A stretch of DNA of 64,000 nt from an uncultured Lachnospiraceae bacterium (GTDB lineage: Bacteria; Bacillota; Clostridia; Lachnospirales; Lachnospiraceae), in assembly GCA_947632555.1 (NCBI GenBank), contig CANRPU010000012.1, positions 31,186-95,185 of the forward strand, given 5' to 3'. Under the pieces are notes generated by a model. That model saw only the letters and a list, made by a program, of their open reading frames with translations, was not told the origin of the DNA and did no database searches. Both the position numbers and the translations under genes were made by a program. Below are positions 31,938 to 40,751 of the stretch, piece after piece (within the stretch, counting starts at the first letter, position 1; every line of letters starts with the position of its first letter).

Positions 31938-31967
31938 ATTTTAGCACAGTAAAGTCACTGGATTCAA
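31938..31967 (-). promoter_or_regulatory. Putative sigma-A promoter of the ilvB-ilvN-ilvN-ilvC cluster
   Basis: Minus strand TTGAAT, 18-nt spacer, extended -10 TGTGC-TAAAAT. Confidence 0.5.
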
Positions 31968-31999
31968 CCTGTTTTTATTTTCCTGCCCGCAAAGCCTTC

Positions 32000-34498
32000 T
32001 CAACGCAGCTGCCCAAGCAGACGGCCCGCCAGCCGTACCGCTTCCGCCGCGTCCTTGGAATAGCCGTCCGCTCCGATTTCCCGGGCGTACTCTTCCGTGA
32101 TAACGGCGCCCCCTACCATAAATTTCGCGGTAACGCCCTGTTCCCGGGCATAGGATATCACCGCTTCCATCTGTTTCATGGTGGTGGTCATCAGCGCGGA
32201 CAGGGCAATGATGGAAGCGTGATGCTCCCTGGCCGCCTGGATGATCCTTTCCTTGGGTACATCCTTTCCCAGATCCACTACCCGGAAGCCATAATTTTTC
32301 AGCATCAGCGCCACCAGATTCTTTCCGATATCATGAATGTCCCCTTCCACCGTGGCAATGACGATCACCGGCATGTCCGTTTCGGACCGTTCCGTGAGCA
32401 TCAGAGGTTCCAGCACTTCAATGGAGAGTTTCATGGCTTCCGCGCCCGCTATCAGCTGGGGCAGAAAGTACCTGCCGCTGTCAAAATAGTCCCCTACGGT
32501 ATTGATGGCCGGCAGAAGCACTTCATCCAGCAGTTCCTTAGGCTGCGCCCCGGCCGCCAGCGCCTCCTTTGTCAGCCTGCCGATGTCCTTTCTGTTTCCT
32601 TTTAACACAGCCTCCCGCAGCTTTCTTTTTTCAGGAGATAGGTCCGCCGTTTCCTCCGCGGCTTCCCCGTTCCTGTCCGCAGTCTTCTCCCGGGGCTTTT
32701 GTTCTTCTTTTTCCACCGCCGCTCTCTCTTTCTGAACCCGCTGCTCCCTGAGCCTGTCCGCGCAGGCAATATAGCGCGCATCCGCGTCCTCCTTGTTGAG
32801 CAAAAGGTCCGAAGCGAAGGCGCAGCCCATCAGCAGTTCCTGGGAAGGATTGGCAATGGCCATGGTCAGCCCCTCGTGAATGGCCATGGTCAGGAAGGCG
32901 GCATTCACGTAGCTTCTTTCCGGCATACCGAAAGAAATATTGGAAAGTCCGCAGACAGTGGCGAAGCCTTCCGCCCTGCAGTACCGGATCGTTTCCAGCG
33001 TGTCCACGCCGGCCCTTTTATTGGCGCCCACCGTATTGACCAGTCCGTCCACTACAATATCTTCTTTCCGAAAGCCCAGGCTTTCTGCCCGCTTCCAGAT
33101 CTTTCGGATGATCTCCTTTTTTTCTTCCAGATCTGCCGGCAGACCCTGATCGGACAGAGGCAGCAGAATGAACATGGCGCCGTATTTTTTCACTACGGGA
33201 AGCAGTTTTTCCAGCTTTTCCTTCTCGCAGGAAACGGAATTGACCAGCGCCCTTCCCGGATAGCGCCGCAGGGCCTCCTCCAATACGGAAACATGGCTGG
33301 AATCCAGGGAAAGAGGAAGATTCGTCACCGACGGAAGCTCCTCGATGACCCTCAGGAGCATTTCTTTTTCGTCGATCCCGCCCATTCCCATATTGACATC
33401 CAGAATGTCCGCCCCGCAGGCCTCCTGTTCTTCGGCAAATTCCTTTACCATTTCCAGAGAGCCTTCCCGCAGCGCTTCCTGCAGTTTCTTTTTGCCGGTG
33501 GGATTGATGCGCTCTCCTATTATCATAAAGCTGCCGTCCAGGGAAAAGGAAACAGTCCGGCGTTCGGAAGTCAGATACCTGCGCTCTCCGCCTTTTCCCG
33601 CCTCTTTGCTCTCAATGACTTTTTCCGTTCCCAGCGCCGCTTTCAGACAGCGGATGTATTCCGGCGCGGTGCCGCAGCAGCCCCCCAGTATGGAAGCCCC
33701 GGCATCCGCTAAAAGCCGCATCTCCTCCGCGAAAGTTTCCGCATCCATATCATAACAGGTCCTGCCCTCCGAATCCACGTAAGGCAGTCCCGCGTTGGGC
33801 TTGGCGATCACCGGTATCCTGACAGCTTCCGTCATGGAAGCGATGATCTCCCGCATGGCCGCCGGTCCTGTGGAGCAGTTGGCGCCTATGGCATCCGCCC
33901 CCAGACTTTCCAGTACCACCGCGGCCGTCAGGGCATCCGTCCCAAACAAAGTGCGGCCGTCCGCTTCAAACGTCATCGTCACCATCACGGGCAGTTCGCA
34001 GCTTTCTTTCGCCGCGATGACCGCCGCCCTGGCTTCCTGCAGGCTCATCATGGTTTCCACGACCAGCATGTCCACGCCCGCTTTGACCAGCGCGTCGATC
34101 TGTTCCTTATATACCGCTATCAGTTCTTCAAAACGCAGAGTGCCAATGGGAACCAGCTGTTCACCGGTCATGGTGATATCACCCGCCACAAAGGCCTTTC
34201 CGCCGGCTGCCTTTTGGGAGATCTCCACCAGGTCCTTTGTCATCTCATAGAGCTTGTCCTGCAGCCCGTACTCAGCCAGTTTGATCCGGTTGGCCGTAAA
34301 AGTAGGCGCGTAAAGGATATTGCTGCCGGCCTCCACATACCGTTCCTGCAGATCTCGCAGCACTTTGGAATGCTCCAGGATCCATTTTTCGGGACAGACG
34401 CCGGCCGGCATCCCTTCCCGCATCAGATTGGAACCGGTAGCGCCGTCCAGATATACGATATTGTTTGCCGTCAGGTCAGCAAATTCCTGTTTTGTCAT
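32000..34498 (-). CDS. metH: Cobalamin-dependent homocysteine methyltransferase (short MetH, no C-terminal activation domain)
   Basis: Hcy-binding domain with GGCCGTAPEYI, pterin-binding domain (ERINPTGKKKLQEAL), B12 domain EGDIHDIGKNLVALMLKNYGF; ends at 832 aa. Confidence 0.9.
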   Translation of the reverse strand: MTKQEFADLTANNIVYLDGATGSNLMREGMPAGVCPEKWILEHSKVLRDLQERYVEAGSNILYAPTFTANRIKLAEYGLQDKLYEMTKDLVEISQKAAGGKAFVAGDITMTGEQLVPIGTLRFEELIAVYKEQIDALVKAGVDMLVVETMMSLQEARAAVIAAKESCELPVMVTMTFEADGRTLFGTDALTAAVVLESLGADAIGANCSTGPAAMREIIASMTEAVRIPVIAKPNAGLPYVDSEGRTCYDMDAETFAEEMRLLADAGASILGGCCGTAPEYIRCLKAALGTEKVIESKEAGKGGERRYLTSERRTVSFSLDGSFMIIGERINPTGKKKLQEALREGSLEMVKEFAEEQEACGADILDVNMGMGGIDEKEMLLRVIEELPSVTNLPLSLDSSHVSVLEEALRRYPGRALVNSVSCEKEKLEKLLPVVKKYGAMFILLPLSDQGLPADLEEKKEIIRKIWKRAESLGFRKEDIVVDGLVNTVGANKRAGVDTLETIRYCRAEGFATVCGLSNISFGMPERSYVNAAFLTMAIHEGLTMAIANPSQELLMGCAFASDLLLNKEDADARYIACADRLREQRVQKERAAVEKEEQKPREKTADRNGEAAEETADLSPEKRKLREAVLKGNRKDIGRLTKEALAAGAQPKELLDEVLLPAINTVGDYFDSGRYFLPQLIAGAEAMKLSIEVLEPLMLTERSETDMPVIVIATVEGDIHDIGKNLVALMLKNYGFRVVDLGKDVPKERIIQAAREHHASIIALSALMTTTMKQMEAVISYAREQGVTAKFMVGGAVITEEYAREIGADGYSKDAAEAVRLAGRLLGQLR

Positions 34499-34661
34499 AA
34501 GGTACCTCCTGTAAGATCACCGTGCCTTCCACATCATAGCACGATTTTACGGATTGTGCAAATTCCCGGAAATTTCTTAGTATTTTTATTCTGATATTGA
34601 ATAAAACTACAAAATATGATAAATTCTTCTCATAAGTAAACTATATCTGGAGGATAAAGAG

Positions 34662-35132
34662 TTGAACTCTAAAATACTGACACTCCTGTCGGCCCTTCTC
34701 CTCTGCCTGATGCTGGCAGGCTGCGGCGAAGATCCCGCAATTGTCAAATTTGAAAATGATATTGACGCTTTCTGCGCGCGGGCGGCTGAGATCGATGCCG
34801 CCATCAACGCCATCGATGCGGAATCCGAAAACGCTTCCAAAGAACTGCTGGCCTATCTGGACGAGCTGGACCAGACTTTCAAAGTACTTTCCGAAATCTC
34901 CGTTCCGGAAAAATACGCCTATATGGAACAGCTTACCTCGGAAGCCAGCAGCTATATGACCACCGCGGTTTCCGCCTATCATGAAGCCTTTGCCAATGAT
35001 TCCTATAATGAAACCACCGCCGCTTATGCCCGCGAAAATTATGAAAGGGCCTGCAAACGCGTCACGGTGCTTCTGCAGCTGCTGCGCGGAGAAGAGGTTT
35101 CCGGCGCTACGGTGGAAACGGTTTCCCAGTAG
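34662..35132 (+). CDS. Small lipoprotein of unknown function
   Basis: TTG start after GGAGG; signal peptide with lipobox LAGC (LLLCLMLAGCGEDPA). Confidence 0.75.
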   Translation: MNSKILTLLSALLLCLMLAGCGEDPAIVKFENDIDAFCARAAEIDAAINAIDAESENASKELLAYLDELDQTFKVLSEISVPEKYAYMEQLTSEASSYMTTAVSAYHEAFANDSYNETTAAYARENYERACKRVTVLLQLLRGEEVSGATVETVSQ

Positions 35133-35146
35133 ATCCTCGTATCGCT

Positions 35147-35950
35147 TTACCTGGAGCCGGTCAGATCAGACAGCGGCCGGAACTCATATCCCATTTCTTC
35201 CCATTTTGTCAGAAGTTCATCCAGGATCTCCCCGTTGGTCTTAGAAGTGCTGTGCAAAAGCACAATGGCGCCGGGATGGATCCTCCCCAGCAGTTTTTCA
35301 AAGGCCTCTTCCTTTGTAGGCTGATCGTCCTGGTTCCAGTCCACATAGGCTAGGCTCCAGAAAAAGGTACTGTATCCCAGTTCCTGAGCCATTTTCAGAT
35401 TTTCCACGCTGTATTTTCCCTGAGGCGGCCGGTAATACATAGCCAGTTCTTTCCCCGTGATCTCATGATATAACTCGGCCACGGACTCCATTTCTTTCTG
35501 AAAATCCTTTCTGTCCGAGATCTTCGACATATCGGGATGATGATATGTATGATTTCCTACGCTGTGCCCTTCTTCAGCCATTCTTTTGACGATTTCCGGC
35601 GCCGATTCCAGGAAATGTCCCACTACAAAGAAAGTGGCCGGCGCGTTATGTTTTTTCAGCGCATCCAGGATCGGTTCCGTATTGCCGTTTTCATAGCCGC
35701 AGTCAAATGTCAGATAAATGACCTTTTCCTCTCCGCTTCCTACATAATAGGCATTGTACTCCGCCAGTTCGTCAGCTGTGGCGTTTCCCGTAGGCTGCGC
35801 GCCCTCTCCGCCGGAAAAACCGAGCCCCCAGTTTTCGGAAGACAGCGTTCTTACTTCCGCGCTGGTTTCTACCACCGAAACCGCGTATCCCGCGAATCTC
35901 CCCAGAAAGAACATGGTGGCAAACACAAAAAATATCCAGAATTTTTTCAT
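35147..35950 (-). CDS. Polysaccharide deacetylase (PdaA-like, NodB fold)
   Basis: IYLTFDCGYENGNTEPILDALKKHNAPATFFVVGHFL, GHSVGNHTYHHPDMS, YYRPPQGKYS. Confidence 0.9.
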   Translation of the reverse strand: MKKFWIFFVFATMFFLGRFAGYAVSVVETSAEVRTLSSENWGLGFSGGEGAQPTGNATADELAEYNAYYVGSGEEKVIYLTFDCGYENGNTEPILDALKKHNAPATFFVVGHFLESAPEIVKRMAEEGHSVGNHTYHHPDMSKISDRKDFQKEMESVAELYHEITGKELAMYYRPPQGKYSVENLKMAQELGYSTFFWSLAYVDWNQDDQPTKEEAFEKLLGRIHPGAIVLLHSTSKTNGEILDELLTKWEEMGYEFRPLSDLTGSR

Positions 35951-35998
35951 AAAAAAAGCCTCTAATATCTCTTGATAGAGTATATTAAAGACTTTTTT
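35951..35998 (-). terminator. Terminator/attenuator hairpin immediately upstream of the deacetylase start codon
   Basis: Minus strand GTCTTTAATATACTCT-ATCA-AGAGATATTAGAGGC-TTTTTTT-ATG. Confidence 0.65.
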
Positions 35999-36016
35999 GG
36001 TTCATGACTTGTGAAC

Positions 36017-36475
36017 TCATCCTATCAGATAAATCCCTTTTGCCAGAATAAAAGCGTTCTTCACAATCCAGTTTATCAATACAATGCCTATCATGATGTA
36101 AAAATAAACCGGTCTGAACAACATGGCTCTCAGCCTGCCCTTTGACAGGATGTGAAGCGTATGGGACAACGTATAGCAGACCACCAGGATCGCCGTATAA
36201 GGCACCAGCGGATGGTACAGGAAACTGCGTATCAGATCTCCGCGCAGAAGCCAGCTGACCGCTCTCGTTCCGCCGCAGCCGGGACAGTAAAGCCCCACCG
36301 TACTGTACAGCGTACAGGGCCACGGATTGATCTCCGTCAGGGAAATGTGGAACACGGACAGCAGAAGCCATCCCACGCCGCAGGCAGCACAAAGCCCCAA
36401 GCAGACATAATAACAGTTCCTAGAGAGCCGAAGCCAGTACGGGTCCCTCATGGGCTTACAGGCTTCCCAACGCAC
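36017..36475 (-). CDS. DUF2752 domain-containing membrane protein
   Basis: PWPCTLYSTVGLYCPGCGGTRAVSWLLRGDLIRSFLYHPLVP motif; TM segments. Start may be 36451. Confidence 0.85.
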   Translation of the reverse strand: MRWEACKPMRDPYWLRLSRNCYYVCLGLCAACGVGWLLLSVFHISLTEINPWPCTLYSTVGLYCPGCGGTRAVSWLLRGDLIRSFLYHPLVPYTAILVVCYTLSHTLHILSKGRLRAMLFRPVYFYIMIGIVLINWIVKNAFILAKGIYLIG

Positions 36476-36800
36476 TGAAAAGCGCCGCGCCGGATACGAT
36501 AACGATCACAGCCGGAACCAGACCAATGATACCGCATACCAGGCCTGCCACAGCCATACCGGTACCGCCCATCTTCTTAGCCAGAGAAACGGCGCCCAGC
36601 ACTACCGCCAGCAATGCCAGTACAATAGGAAGATAAGGTACGCAGCAGGACAGTACCAGAGCCACGATACCCAGCACCATGGAAGCTACCGCAAGTCCTA
36701 CAGGCTTTTTGGGCTCCTGAGGCATTCCCGGCTGCTGATATACCGGCTGCTGGTAAACGGGCTGTTGATTTTGCTGTCCGAAATTATTGTTAGAATCCAT
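36456..36800 (-). CDS. Small DUF4190-like membrane protein with QQPVYQQP N-terminus (paralogue 1)
   Basis: MDSNNNFGQQNQQPVYQQPVYQQPGMPQEPKKPVGLAVASMVLGIVALVLSCCVP. Confidence 0.7.
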   Translation of the reverse strand: MDSNNNFGQQNQQPVYQQPVYQQPGMPQEPKKPVGLAVASMVLGIVALVLSCCVPYLPIVLALLAVVLGAVSLAKKMGGTGMAVAGLVCGIIGLVPAVIVIVSGAALFSALGSL

Positions 36801-36861
36801 ATTTTTCCTCCGTTATTCATACATTGATGAACTACACGTTCTTACGTGAAACGTTCTTGTT

Positions 36862-37212
36862 TTAATATAAGCTGTTCATCAGATCTGTCATCGCGTTGTT
36901 CGCGCTGTTCAGGAAAATGATGCCGATGATCCAGCTTATGATACTCCAGCCGCAGGCTACGATGGATACGATCAGCGCGGCTGTGCCGAACTTGGTCTTG
37001 TTGTTCTTATTGCCCAGTACACCCAGTACTACGCCTATAATACCAAGGATCAGGCCGAAAAGACCGCTGCAGCATCCCACTACGATACCTACGATACCCA
37101 GTACCAGGGATGCGATAGACATGCCGTTGGGCTTATCCCCCGCGGGAACAGGTGCCCCCCCTGCGGGCTGTTGGTAAACGGGCTGCTGATTGTTGAAATT
37201 CTGTCCGTCCAT
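36862..37212 (-). CDS. Small DUF4190-like membrane protein with QQPVYQQP N-terminus (paralogue 2)
   Basis: MDGQNFNNQQPVYQQPAGGAPVPAGDKPNGMSIASLVLGIVGIVVGCCSGLFGLILGIIGVVLG. Confidence 0.7.
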   Translation of the reverse strand: MDGQNFNNQQPVYQQPAGGAPVPAGDKPNGMSIASLVLGIVGIVVGCCSGLFGLILGIIGVVLGVLGNKNNKTKFGTAALIVSIVACGWSIISWIIGIIFLNSANNAMTDLMNSLY

Positions 37213-37299
37213 AATGATTACTTCCTCCTCATGATAAATTAATTGATTTATAATATTTTCTCCGGTTCCCCTTAGAAAAGATTATACAGTAAAACACTT

Positions 37300-37848
37300 T
37301 TATGACTGCATTATGATAAAAAACAGGAGCGCGCTTAAAACGAATCCTACAATGTTACAGATCAGTCCCCCCAGAGCCAATCCCTGCGAGGCCGGATTCT
37401 TCTTAGCCAAAGCCAAGCTGCTGAAGATCAGGCCGGGAATTGCCAGAATCCAGTCGAAGACCATAAAAATACAGGCCACAATAGAAAGGATGCCCAAGAT
37501 CAGTCCCGTAACAGCGAATCCGACGCCCTTCGGCTCCGGCTGACCGTAAAATACATTCTGCGGTGATGTATAAGGCTGATAACCGTACGCGGGCTGTTGT
37601 CCGCCCATGGGATAATACGGCTGCTGATACGGCGTATGGTTTGCCGCTGGAAAACCGCTATTCATCCAGGTTTCCGTATAGGTGTAAGTATTGGTATCGG
37701 GGGCCTTCTGCCACCCGGGCGGCGCATAGGGATTACTCTCCTGCGGGTTTCCCGTATTGAGGCCGTTCGTCATGGATTGCCCGGCCACGTACGGATTCTG
37801 CCCCGCCGGCTGCTCCCCGTATGGATTTTGAAATTGATGACCGTCCAT
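37300..37848 (-). CDS. DUF4190-like membrane protein with Pro/Gln/Tyr-rich N-terminus (paralogue 3)
   Basis: MDGHQFQNPYGEQPAGQNPYV...YQQPYYPMGGQQPAYGYQPY...GVGFAVTGLILGILSIVACIF; start refined to MDGHQF. Confidence 0.65.
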   Translation of the reverse strand: MDGHQFQNPYGEQPAGQNPYVAGQSMTNGLNTGNPQESNPYAPPGWQKAPDTNTYTYTETWMNSGFPAANHTPYQQPYYPMGGQQPAYGYQPYTSPQNVFYGQPEPKGVGFAVTGLILGILSIVACIFMVFDWILAIPGLIFSSLALAKKNPASQGLALGGLICNIVGFVLSALLFFIIMQS

Positions 37849-38000
37849 TATGCCTCCCACCGCGGAGTATTGTATTCCACGACAAAATTCACCCATATGC
37901 CACTTCTTATAATTCTACAGAAAAAACGGGTTTTGTCAAGATATTGATAAAAAAATATAAAGTAAACAATAAGAAACCATAAAGTTTTCATAAAAAACAT

Positions 38001-39761
38001 CTATACGGCTGTGTCGGAAAAGATCCATATGGTTTCGCTTTTTTCTTTGTCCACGCCAAGTATCCGCAGATTTACCGAAACGCCGTCCACTTTTTGATAA
38101 TCGAAACGGATCTCTCCTTCTTTTTCCAGTCTTTCCGCCAGCTTTTCATAATCCAGAAGCCCGTTAAATATTTCCTGATACTCTTCGCTCACAAAGCGTT
38201 GCAGATAGATCTGCATGGCGGCACTGTAACAGAAATCCGCGCTTTCCATAATTTCCTCAAAATAAGGCGGAATATAGATATTCCGGAAAGTATCCTGGCT
38301 CAGATCCACAACGTAGACGCCCTTGAACTTTTCCTCCAGGATCTTCAGGAAATATTCTCTGTCCCGCTTCTCTGTCAGCATTTTTTCCAATTCCTGGTTC
38401 ATGCCCCGGTTTCTGCGCTGTCCGCCGTTTTTCTGATAATACAGCTCTTTATCCGCGCGCATGGCCAGTTCCGCGGCGCCCACGATCTTATGTACCGCCA
38501 GTTCCTTAACGCCGCTTTCCACACCGGCGGAAATCTCATAATTGTCCCTTGCCAGTTCCCTGCGCATTTCCCGCAGTATCCGCTCCGTGGTCCGCTTGGA
38601 GAGCGTTTTGCTCAACATCACAAACTCATCGCCGCCAATGCGGTAGGAACGCTCTTCCGGATAATATTTCCGCAAAGCGTCCGCCAGCGCGCAGAGCATA
38701 TTGTCACCGCTCTGATGTCCCAAAAGATTGTTTCTCTCATGAAGGCCGTTCACATCCACATACAGGCAGGTCAGCCTTTCGCTTCCGCTCTTTTTTAGTT
38801 CCTCCAGATCCTCGTTAAATTTATGCCGGTTGTACAAAAAGGTCAGCGCGTCCCTGTGGTAATTGTCCACCAGCTGCCGTCTGTTCTCCTGCTCCATCAG
38901 ATATTCCTCGTGAATATCCTTTACATACAGGATCAGCACCTGGTTTTCATCCGTATACTCGATACTAGGTACCAGGTCCATCTGCACCCACCGGTACGCA
39001 TCGCCGATCTTTCTCCGATAACAGCAGCTCAACTTCGCGTTGTCTTCCCGGAAAGCCGCCCGCAGATATTCCAGATCCGTAAACTGACGGTATTCCTCCA
39101 CATCATCCGCGTAGATATTGCCGTTTTTCTCAAAATCTCTCCACCAGTCGGAAATTCTGGACAGTCTGCTCGCGAACTGCTCCAATTCCTGTCTGTCCGC
39201 TTTGACCACCTCAAAAGTGTCGGCAGTCAGGTTGATCTTCAGGATCTTATAATAGATAACGGAAAGCGTAGACAAAGCATCCAGCATCGTGGTGGTATCC
39301 GTATCCGCCTGACGCCAGCAGAAAAGCGCCCAGGGATTTTCCGGGCTGCAGTTCTGCGGCGCCACGATACCGAACGTTACCCAGAGATAGCCGTCCTTCG
39401 TTTTCCGCTTAAAGCTCTGAACGGTTCTCCTCTCTCCCGAAAAGATGCGCTCCTGCACATATTTCGCGTCCGCGTATTTCAGATAATCTCCCGCGAACTC
39501 GGACAACACCAGTTTCTGATCCACCTGATTTCTGATATAATCATAGATATTGGATACATCCTGCGCGTATTCTTCCTGCAGAAAATCTTCTTTCTTTAAA
39601 AATTCATACTCCCCTGTGAGAATGTTCACCCTGGCCAGTTTTATAAAGCTGTCCACCAGCGTACTCTCCACAAACGCGTATACTTCATCAGACTGATCTT
39701 CTTCCAAACTCATAAATCTGCTCCTGCTTAGAATGAAATTCAATAAAGATGATTGTAGCAC
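38001..39761 (-). CDS. GGDEF-domain protein (putative diguanylate cyclase) with N- and C-terminal sensory-like regions
   Basis: RDALTFLYNRHKFNEDLEEL..., SYRIGGDEFVMLSKT. Confidence 0.88.
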   Translation of the reverse strand: MLQSSLLNFILSRSRFMSLEEDQSDEVYAFVESTLVDSFIKLARVNILTGEYEFLKKEDFLQEEYAQDVSNIYDYIRNQVDQKLVLSEFAGDYLKYADAKYVQERIFSGERRTVQSFKRKTKDGYLWVTFGIVAPQNCSPENPWALFCWRQADTDTTTMLDALSTLSVIYYKILKINLTADTFEVVKADRQELEQFASRLSRISDWWRDFEKNGNIYADDVEEYRQFTDLEYLRAAFREDNAKLSCCYRRKIGDAYRWVQMDLVPSIEYTDENQVLILYVKDIHEEYLMEQENRRQLVDNYHRDALTFLYNRHKFNEDLEELKKSGSERLTCLYVDVNGLHERNNLLGHQSGDNMLCALADALRKYYPEERSYRIGGDEFVMLSKTLSKRTTERILREMRRELARDNYEISAGVESGVKELAVHKIVGAAELAMRADKELYYQKNGGQRRNRGMNQELEKMLTEKRDREYFLKILEEKFKGVYVVDLSQDTFRNIYIPPYFEEIMESADFCYSAAMQIYLQRFVSEEYQEIFNGLLDYEKLAERLEKEGEIRFDYQKVDGVSVNLRILGVDKEKSETIWIFSDTAV

Positions 39762-39817
39762 ATTTTTTCATAAAAGTGTATGAATTTTGTGTATTTTATC
39801 AGATACATCCGGAAATA

Positions 39818-40087
39818 TCAGGATACCTGCCGCTCGGCTTCATATGCCGCCCGGACCGCGCGCGCCAGCTGGTCCGCGCAGGAAGTCGGTCTGCGTCCGC
39901 AGAGAACGCCGGATAATTTTTCCGCGATCTGTTCCACCGTCCAGCCTTCGATCAGCAGGGGAATGGCTTTCAGATTTCCGTTGCAGCCGCCCATGAAACT
40001 GACATTATGCACCACGTCCCCGTCCAAATCCAGACTGATGAGCTGTGAGCAGGTATTCTCGGTCTTATAGTCATAATGGAACATCAC
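39818..40087 (-). CDS. TSCPD domain protein (TIGR03905-like)
   Basis: TENTCSQLISLDLDGDVVHNVSFMGGCNGNLKAIPLLIEG...GRRPTSCADQLARAV; ATGA-type overlap with gpx stop. Confidence 0.8.
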   Translation of the reverse strand: MMFHYDYKTENTCSQLISLDLDGDVVHNVSFMGGCNGNLKAIPLLIEGWTVEQIAEKLSGVLCGRRPTSCADQLARAVRAAYEAERQVS

Positions 40088-40623
40088 AGCACCTCCTCCA
40101 CCTTTGCCTTTACCTTGTCAAGGGATTCGGTGGGCTCAAAGCGCGCGGCGATCTCTCCGCTTCTGTCGATCAGAAACTTTGTAAAGTTCCATTTGATGCT
40201 GCCGTTATTTTTGTAGTCCTTGTCCATCTTCTTTACAATAGGCTTGAGGATCAATCCCATGGGACCGGAAAACCCGGCAAATGTGGTGTTTTCTGTCAGA
40301 TACCGGTAGAGCGGGATCGCGTTTTCCCCGTTGACGTCAATTTTGGCAAACTGCGGAAAGGTAATGCCATACCTTCCGGTGCAGAAACCATGGATCTCCT
40401 CGTCGCTGCCCGGGGCCTGTTCCCCAAACTGGTTGCAGGGAAAATCGAGGATCTCAAGCCCGTCTTTTTGACGAAGTTCATAGAGGTCTTGAAGCTCGTC
40501 ATACTGCGGCGTAAATCCGCACCCGGTTGCCGTGTTGACAATGAGAAGGACCTTCCCCCTGTAATCAGCCAGCGGCACTTCACTTCCATCCTGCGCTTTC
40601 ACTTTAAAATCATAGATGTTCAT
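40084..40623 (-). CDS. Glutathione peroxidase-family protein (Cys-type)
   Basis: MNIYDFKVKAQDGSEVPLADYRGKVLLIVNTATGCGFTPQYDELQDLY...NFTKFLIDRSGEIAARFEP; start at ATG 40623 after GGAGG. Confidence 0.93.
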   Translation of the reverse strand: MNIYDFKVKAQDGSEVPLADYRGKVLLIVNTATGCGFTPQYDELQDLYELRQKDGLEILDFPCNQFGEQAPGSDEEIHGFCTGRYGITFPQFAKIDVNGENAIPLYRYLTENTTFAGFSGPMGLILKPIVKKMDKDYKNNGSIKWNFTKFLIDRSGEIAARFEPTESLDKVKAKVEEVL

Positions 40624-40645
40624 ATCCTTGCCTCCATTCGTTATT

Positions 40646-40700
40646 GCAAGATTCAATCTTGCGCTATTGATATGGTAGCACATTTTTCCTGTGACGTCAA
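40646..40700 (-). promoter_or_regulatory. gpx promoter with palindromic operator candidate
   Basis: Minus strand TTGACG (40695-40700), 17-nt spacer, TACCAT (40672-40677); perfect 17-bp palindrome GCAAGATT-G-AATCTTGC at 40646-40662 just downstream of the expected start site. Confidence 0.6.
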
Positions 40701-40751
40701 TAATCTAAATATAAGATTGTCGGTCAGATGCACTTATGACATACTATGTGA

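Noticed and set aside
31397-32605. 402-aa plus-strand ORF across ilvB and metH
   Set aside because: Spans two genes and an intergenic promoter on the opposite strand; not plausible.
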